Position numbers and translations under genes: made by a program. 9,772 nt of DNA from an uncultured Eubacteriales bacterium. GTDB taxonomy: Bacteria; Bacillota; Clostridia; Oscillospirales; Butyricicoccaceae. Position 1 is the stretch's first letter; every line of letters begins with the position of its first letter. The notes under the pieces were generated by a model that had not been told where the DNA came from, did not search any database, and saw nothing but the letters and a program-made list of their open reading frames with translations. Location of the stretch: the NCBI GenBank assembly GCA_934630445.1, contig CAKTWY010000092.1, positions 1-9,772 on the forward strand. The letters run 5' to 3'. Shown here one piece after another: positions 6,094 to 9,772 of the stretch.

Positions 6094-6843
6094 TTGCAGA
6101 TTATCGCGGACATGCACACACATACATGCGTCACGGCGCACGCCTTCAACACGCTTTTTGAAATGGCGGACGCCGCCAGAGAGAAGGGGCTTTTGGGTAT
6201 CGCGCTCACCAATCATGCGCCGTCGATGCCCGACGCGCCGCACGAGTGGCATTTTGAGAGCCTCGGCGTCATTCCCCGAAAGCTGCGCGGTGTGTTCGTC
6301 CTGCGCGGTGCGGAGGCGAATATTCAGCCGGACGGCACGCTGGACCTGCCGGACAGAGTCCTGGAAGGGCTTGATTATGTCATTGCTTCGTTTCACGAGC
6401 CGGTGTTCCCACCGGCCGGGCCGGATATCGTAACGGAGGCGCTGGAACAGGTTTTGCGCAATCCGCATGTCAACACTATCGGCCACGCGGGCAACCCGCA
6501 TTTTGCATTTGATTTTGAACGCATCATTTCGCAGTGCGTGAAATACGGGAAGATGTTTGAAATCAACGCATCCTCACTCACCGTCCGGCCGGGAAGCCGG
6601 GAGAATTGCCTGACAGTGGCGAAGCTCTGCAAAAAGCACGGCGTGCCGATCGTATTATCGACCGACGCGCATATCACCTTTACGCTTGGCGATTTCACCC
6701 GCGCGGAAGAACTGCTGCGGGAAGCGGACTTTCCGGAGGAACTGGTCGTCAATGCGTCGCTCGAACGGCTGAGCGCCTACTTCCTGGAGCGGAAGGGGCT
6801 CGATCTGGTCGGTGTTATCAACGGACCGGATCATATTATTTAG
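6094..6843 (+). CDS. PHP-domain metallohydrolase, YcdX-like putative phosphatase
   Basis: This 249-residue protein is a complete PHP domain, a seven-stranded barrel that binds three metal ions and usually hydrolyses phosphoesters. All expected ligands are present: His8 and His10 (DMHTHT), His16, His41 (TNHAP), Glu74 (RGAEANI), His101 (ASFHEP), His131 (IGHAG), and Asp191 and His193 (STDAH). The length and order match the YcdX subgroup. The start is a TTG at 6094 with AAAAGGGGA (6077-6085) upstream. The first ATG (6112) would begin inside the metal-binding HxH strand and is rejected. It follows hprK and ends 20 bases before the glucokinase gene. YcdX-like genes often sit near hprK in Clostridia, but the substrate is unknown. 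Confidence 0.9.
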   Translation: MQIIADMHTHTCVTAHAFNTLFEMADAAREKGLLGIALTNHAPSMPDAPHEWHFESLGVIPRKLRGVFVLRGAEANIQPDGTLDLPDRVLEGLDYVIASFHEPVFPPAGPDIVTEALEQVLRNPHVNTIGHAGNPHFAFDFERIISQCVKYGKMFEINASSLTVRPGSRENCLTVAKLCKKHGVPIVLSTDAHITFTLGDFTRAEELLREADFPEELVVNASLERLSAYFLERKGLDLVGVINGPDHII

Positions 6844-6863
6844 GATAAGGAGAGAGCGCAGAG

Positions 6864-7811
6864 ATGTATTATATCGGCATCGATCTGGGAGGAACCAATA
6901 TTGCAGGCGGAGTAGTTGACGACAAAGGCAAGATCATTGTCAAATCGTCAAGGCCGACGCTTTTTGAAAACGGGCCGCAGCAAATTAAAGAGGGGATGCA
7001 CGCCCTTGCGCTGGAGCTTACAGCGCAGGCTGGTCTGACGCCGGACGATATCGCGGGCATTGGGATCGGCACGCCGGGCATTATCCGCAAGTCGGACGGG
7101 AGGATCATCGTTTCGTCCAACCTGCCGTTTGATGAAACGCCGGTGCTCGACAGCTTTTTGCCGGAGTTCACCTGCCCGGCGTATCTGGAGAACGACGCCA
7201 ATGCCGCGGCGCTGGGAGAGGCGACGTCGGGCGCGGCGGCGGGATGTTCGTCCTCGCTGATGGTCACGCTCGGCACGGGCGTCGGCGGTGGAATTGTCAT
7301 CGGCGGACGCGTATATTCGGGTATCAATGACGCCGCGGGGGAGATCGGCCATACGGTCATCGTCTACGGTGGAAAAAAATGCGGCTGCGGGCGCCGCGGC
7401 TGCTGGGAGCAGTACGCATCCGTCAATGCGCTTGTAGCGCAGACAAAAGAGGCGATGCAGGCGCATCCGGAAAGTTCGATGCATGCATGGTGCCAGCGCA
7501 ACGGCGAGGTAAACGGCCGCACGGCTTTCGACGAAGCGAAACGCGGAGATGAGACGGCAAAAGCAGTGGTGGAACAATATATTGAATATGTTGGCTGCGG
7601 GCTGGTCAACATGGTGCATATTTTCCAGTGTGAAGTGATCGTGATTGGCGGCGGCATCAGCAAGGAGGGCGACTATCTTTTAAAGCCGCTTATCCATATC
7701 GTCGAGCGCGACCGCTATACAAAAAACTGCGTTCAGACGGAGATCCGTCAGGCGCAGCTCGGCAACGACGCAGGAATCATCGGAGCGGCCATGACGGGCA
7801 AGGGCCTGTGA
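6864..7811 (+). CDS. glcK: ROK-family glucokinase
   Basis: This 315-residue ROK kinase most likely phosphorylates glucose to glucose-6-phosphate with ATP in the cytoplasm. The phosphate-binding DLGGTN is at residues 7-12. GIGTPGI follows. Glu109-Asn110-Asp111 (ENDANAAALGE) carries the catalytic aspartate. GTGVGGG is at 137-143. EIGH (160-163) and CGCGRRGC (173-180) make the ROK zinc site. A second phosphate segment, VIVIGGGIS, is near the C-terminus. The ATG has AAGGAG (6847-6852) upstream. It probably shares a transcript with the PHP gene. A glucokinase near hprK fits sugar entry by a non-PTS route under catabolite control. Specificity for glucose is inferred from the family; another hexose or N-acetylmannosamine cannot be excluded. 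Confidence 0.9.
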   Translation: MYYIGIDLGGTNIAGGVVDDKGKIIVKSSRPTLFENGPQQIKEGMHALALELTAQAGLTPDDIAGIGIGTPGIIRKSDGRIIVSSNLPFDETPVLDSFLPEFTCPAYLENDANAAALGEATSGAAAGCSSSLMVTLGTGVGGGIVIGGRVYSGINDAAGEIGHTVIVYGGKKCGCGRRGCWEQYASVNALVAQTKEAMQAHPESSMHAWCQRNGEVNGRTAFDEAKRGDETAKAVVEQYIEYVGCGLVNMVHIFQCEVIVIGGGISKEGDYLLKPLIHIVERDRYTKNCVQTEIRQAQLGNDAGIIGAAMTGKGL

Positions 7812-7842
7812 GGAAAAAGCCGGTGCGCGGCGCATTTTGGTA

Positions 7843-7871
7843 TTGAAAAACGCGAAGGATACCGGTATAAT
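7843..7871 (+). promoter_or_regulatory. Sigma-A-type promoter upstream of the DUF1858 gene
   Basis: TTGAAA (7843-7848), a 17-base spacer and a perfect TATAAT (7866-7871) predict a start near 7878. The leader to the DUF1858 start codon is then about 108 bases. This is among the strongest promoters in the window and shows that the last genes are a separate unit from glcK. Confidence 0.87.
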
Positions 7872-7900
7872 GCTTGTAGACAGCGCAGGGCCGCGCGCGG

Positions 7901-7965
7901 CGGCAAGCAAAAAAAGAATGATATCGGCGCGCCGCTTGCCGTAAAAGCGGCAGCCATGGTTTTTT
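7901..7965 (+). promoter_or_regulatory. Possible attenuator-like leader of the DUF1858 gene
   Basis: CGGCAAGC (7901-7908) pairs perfectly with GCTTGCCG (7934-7941). The second arm can instead pair with CGGCAGC (7948-7954, one bulge), or the overlapping GCCGCTT (7931-7937) with AAGCGGC (7945-7951). Six T (7960-7965) follow five bases later, before the ribosome binding site at 7974-7980. Three strands with a shared middle, then a T run, resemble a terminator/antiterminator pair. The T run is offset from the stem and no ligand site is recognised, so this is tentative. Confidence 0.35.
7926..7955 (+). repeat. GGCGCGCCGC leader motif, copy B (DUF1858 leader)
   Basis: GGCGCGCCGCTTGC, seven bases, then GCGGCAGCC. 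Copy C (8330-8358) has GGCGCGCCGCTCGC, six bases, then the identical GCGGCAGCC. Both are preceded by AAAAAG and GATAT. GCCGCTT can pair with AAGCGGC in this copy. Confidence 0.6.
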
Positions 7966-7985
7966 CATGGTACAGGAGGTTTAAA

Positions 7986-8189
7986 ATGCCGGAAATTACA
8001 AAAGACACACTGATCGGAGAGGTTCTCTCTGCGGATATCGGAACGGCGAAGTATTTTATCGAAATCGGGATGCACTGCCTTGGCTGCCCGTCCTCGCGCA
8101 ATGAGAGTATTGCCCAGGCGTGCGCCGTGCACGGTACGAACGCCGACGAGCTTGTTGCAAAGCTGAACGCTTATTTCAAAGAGAACTAA
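7986..8189 (+). CDS. DUF1858 domain protein
   Basis: This 67-residue protein is a stand-alone DUF1858 domain. The same domain is found fused to or encoded beside redox and iron-sulfur repair proteins (ScdA/RIC type, hybrid-cluster-associated). It opens with MPEITKDTLIGEVL and holds the hallmark GMHCLGCPSSRNESIAQAC, with Cys31 and Cys34 as a CxxC pair and Cys45 nearby; the cysteines may bind metal or act in redox chemistry. The ATG has a perfect AGGAGGT (7974-7980). An upstream in-frame ATG at 7956 lies within the hairpin region and lacks a binding site. It has its own strong promoter and structured leader and is followed by a GC hairpin. The exact function is unknown. Confidence 0.9.
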   Translation: MPEITKDTLIGEVLSADIGTAKYFIEIGMHCLGCPSSRNESIAQACAVHGTNADELVAKLNAYFKEN

Positions 8190-8194
8190 AAAGG

Positions 8195-8218
8195 GCGCCG
8201 GGTTCTGAAACCCGGTGC
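8195..8218. terminator. GC-rich hairpin after the DUF1858 gene
   Basis: GCGCCGGGTT (8195-8204) pairs with AACCCGGTGC (8209-8218) around a CTGA loop, 10 pairs with one G-U. It starts five bases after the DUF1858 stop. There is no T run on the plus strand; on the minus strand it is followed by CCTTTTT. It may stabilise the 3' end of the DUF1858 message or act as a partial terminator. The remaining bases to 8403 contain leader motif copy C and no gene I can support. Confidence 0.5.
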
Positions 8219-8329
8219 GGATGAAGCAAAGGGACGCGTGGCAGATCAGGCGGTACCGGCGGAGAGGCGGCGGTGCGTTTGTCTGCCGCGCTTTTTCGTG
8301 CGCGTGTTTTTGCTTGAAAAAGGATATTT

Positions 8330-8358
8330 GGCGCGCCGCTCGCTCATATGCGGCAGCC
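8330..8358 (+). repeat. GGCGCGCCGC leader motif, copy C (permease leader)
   Basis: GGCGCGCCGCTCGC, six bases, then GCGGCAGCC, preceded by GAAAAAGGATATTT. It is closely related to copy B (7926-7955), 404 bases upstream. GCCGC (8335-8339) and GCGGC (8350-8354) can form a short stem. It ends about 45 bases before the permease start. Confidence 0.55.
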
Positions 8359-8403
8359 GGCTGTCGTGCCATTTCGGCGGTCGGGCAAAGAGGGGGAACC
8401 CTT

Positions 8404-9675
8404 ATGAAACTTCTATTCAGCCGTATTCGGCTGCGCACTCTGGAACTTTTGGGCGCGGATATGCTGTCGCATGAGTTTTTGATGTATTCAGTGATCTACT
8501 GCATGTTCACCTTTGCCAATACGCTGGCCTCGACGTTTGTCAATATCTTTTTGTTCAAGGAAAACGGCGATTTCTCGATGGTATTCCGATATAATATCAT
8601 ATATTATATTGCGGAATCGATCGGCTTTTTGATCGCCATGTATGTGGTCCGGCGGCGCAGCCTGCTTGCAACACTGCGCATTTCACTGGTGGCGTCATGC
8701 CTGTCATATCTCATTTTGCTTTTGCTGCATAACAAGACGGCGCAGGCCTATCCGATAATCGCGATACTGATCGCACTGTCCAACGCGTTTTTCTGGGAGT
8801 GCAACATGCCGTACTTTATGCGCAGCACGACCATGGCGGAGCGGCAGACGGTCACATCCTTTCAGGGCCTTACGTCCAATGCGATTGTGATTGTGGCGCC
8901 AATGCTTGCGGGTACGATCACGTCGGCCATTGCCGGTATTGGCGGGTATGTGGCAGTGTTTGCGCTCGCGGGAACGGTGTTTTTTCTGGCAGCGTGGATC
9001 AGCGGAAAGCTGACGATCCGGACAGAGAAAAGCAAGCCGCGCATGGCGGAAACCCTTCGCTACAGCGCCGCCTCGCGGCCGATGCGCGCGATGCTCGCGG
9101 GAGAATTTTTCCGCGGGGCACGGGAAGGAATCTACTTTTTCTATATCAATGTACTTTTCTTTTTCTATACATCCAATGAGCTGTTTCTCGGGATATGTAT
9201 TACAGCAAAGAATATTGCCACGATGCTGATCTTCTGGGTGCTGAAACAAAAGATAAACGAACACAACCGCGTGCGTTTCTACAATGCCGCATATATTTGG
9301 CTGTCGCTGTTCCATATTGCGGTTGCGGCCGTGGTCTGTTTCCATATTGACGGAACAATGCTTGTGATTCTTACGCTGGTCGATGCAATCGTCAGCGTTG
9401 TAACATCGAGTGCAGGCAGTTTCGCCGCATTCGAATATATTGAGGAAGCCAGCATCCGCTGCGGAGAGTACAGTTATGAAAGTGTGACGATCCGCTGCAT
9501 GGCACAGGAGACAGGACGCGTAATACCGATGATTTTGCTGGCTTGCTTCCCAGTGGGACCGGAAAAGGGCGGTATTCCCCTTTTGCTGACCGCCCTGATG
9601 GCCATACCGGCATGGATGTGTTTCCAGCTTGGATATAGACGCCTGGCTGCACAACAGAAGGAGGAGCGCTTATGA
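8404..9675 (+). CDS. Major facilitator superfamily permease, YqgE-like
   Basis: This 423-residue protein is dominated by hydrophobic segments consistent with about 12 membrane helices and a central cytoplasmic loop (around KLTIRTEKSKPR), the MFS layout. ANTLASTFVNIFLFKENGD in the first helix region resembles the YqgE group of putative MFS transporters from Bacillota, and the basic loop VVRRRSLLATLR after the second helix is where MFS motif A normally sits. The substrate cannot be inferred. The ATG at 8404 has AGGGGG (8391-8396) seven bases upstream. The open frame extends back to 8215, but that arginine- and cysteine-rich part is unlike a transporter N-terminus. The first 101 bases recur at 9672, which independently supports this start. 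Its stop overlaps the start of the second copy, so the pair is probably co-translated. Confidence 0.85.
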   Translation: MKLLFSRIRLRTLELLGADMLSHEFLMYSVIYCMFTFANTLASTFVNIFLFKENGDFSMVFRYNIIYYIAESIGFLIAMYVVRRRSLLATLRISLVASCLSYLILLLLHNKTAQAYPIIAILIALSNAFFWECNMPYFMRSTTMAERQTVTSFQGLTSNAIVIVAPMLAGTITSAIAGIGGYVAVFALAGTVFFLAAWISGKLTIRTEKSKPRMAETLRYSAASRPMRAMLAGEFFRGAREGIYFFYINVLFFFYTSNELFLGICITAKNIATMLIFWVLKQKINEHNRVRFYNAAYIWLSLFHIAVAAVVCFHIDGTMLVILTLVDAIVSVVTSSAGSFAAFEYIEEASIRCGEYSYESVTIRCMAQETGRVIPMILLACFPVGPEKGGIPLLLTALMAIPAWMCFQLGYRRLAAQQKEERL

Positions 9676-9772
9676 AACTTCTATTCAGCCGCATCCGGCT
9701 GCGCACTCTGGAACTTTTGGGCGCGGATATGCTGTCGCATGAGTTTTTGATGTATTCAGTGATCTACTGCAT
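9672..9772 (+). CDS. Second, tandem copy of the YqgE-like MFS permease, 5' end only
   Basis: An ATG at 9672 overlaps the TGA of the previous gene (ATGA) and has AAGGAGG (9658-9664) seven bases upstream. The 101 bases to the window edge match 8404-8504 at 99 positions. Both differences (third bases in the codons for Arg7 and Ile8) are silent, so the 33 complete codons encode identical residues. The identity begins at cttATG; the sequence further upstream is only loosely similar. This is a recent in-frame tandem duplication. Whether the second copy is intact cannot be seen here. Confidence 0.9.
   Translation, partial: MKLLFSRIRLRTLELLGADMLSHEFLMYSVIYC

Noticed and set aside
8215..8403. N-terminal extension of the permease frame
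   Set aside because: The residues are arginine- and cysteine-rich with no membrane character; a good ribosome binding site and the duplicated copy both place the start at 8404.
8704..9654. Long minus-strand open frame (316 codons) opposite the permease
   Set aside because: It is antisense to a clear membrane transporter, has a Cys/His/Arg-rich composition and no domain; the sense frame explains the sequence.

Overview
The window looks like chromosomal DNA of a fairly GC-rich member of the Bacillota, most likely Clostridia. The reasons are a der-plsY-gpsA run, an HPr kinase/phosphorylase (HprK), a zinc-ribbon L28, strong AGGAGG-type ribosome binding sites and sigma-A promoters with 17-base spacers. 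Most of it is ordinary housekeeping DNA; the less usual material lies between the genes and at the right edge.

Left part (1-3781, all +): the 3' part of der (ribosome-assembly GTPase), then plsY and gpsA, which overlap by ATGA and make glycerol-3-phosphate and acylate it for phospholipid synthesis. A GNAT acetyltransferase follows, and a strong hairpin ends the run. Next comes a gene-free stretch (3782-3970) with four short hairpins in a row and a pair of interleaved inverted repeats. This is the best candidate here for an unannotated structured RNA or a small non-autonomous mobile element.

Middle (3971-4813): two minus-strand genes, an ABM-fold monooxygenase and rpmB. rpmB has its own terminator and a near-consensus promoter. 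An AT-rich divergent promoter region separates rpmB from hprK and carries two 22-base direct repeats; the second supplies the -35 box of the hprK promoter.

Right part (4814-9772, all +): hprK, a YcdX-like PHP metallohydrolase and a ROK-family glucokinase form a carbon-metabolism group. HprK senses glycolytic state and controls HPr-Ser phosphorylation, and the glucokinase feeds glycolysis. A new promoter then drives a small DUF1858 protein, followed by an MFS (YqgE-like) permease. A second, almost identical permease gene starts on the ATGA stop of the first and runs off the window, so this is a recent tandem duplication. A GC-rich hairpin motif starting GGCGCGCCGC recurs in the leaders of hprK, the DUF1858 gene and the permease.
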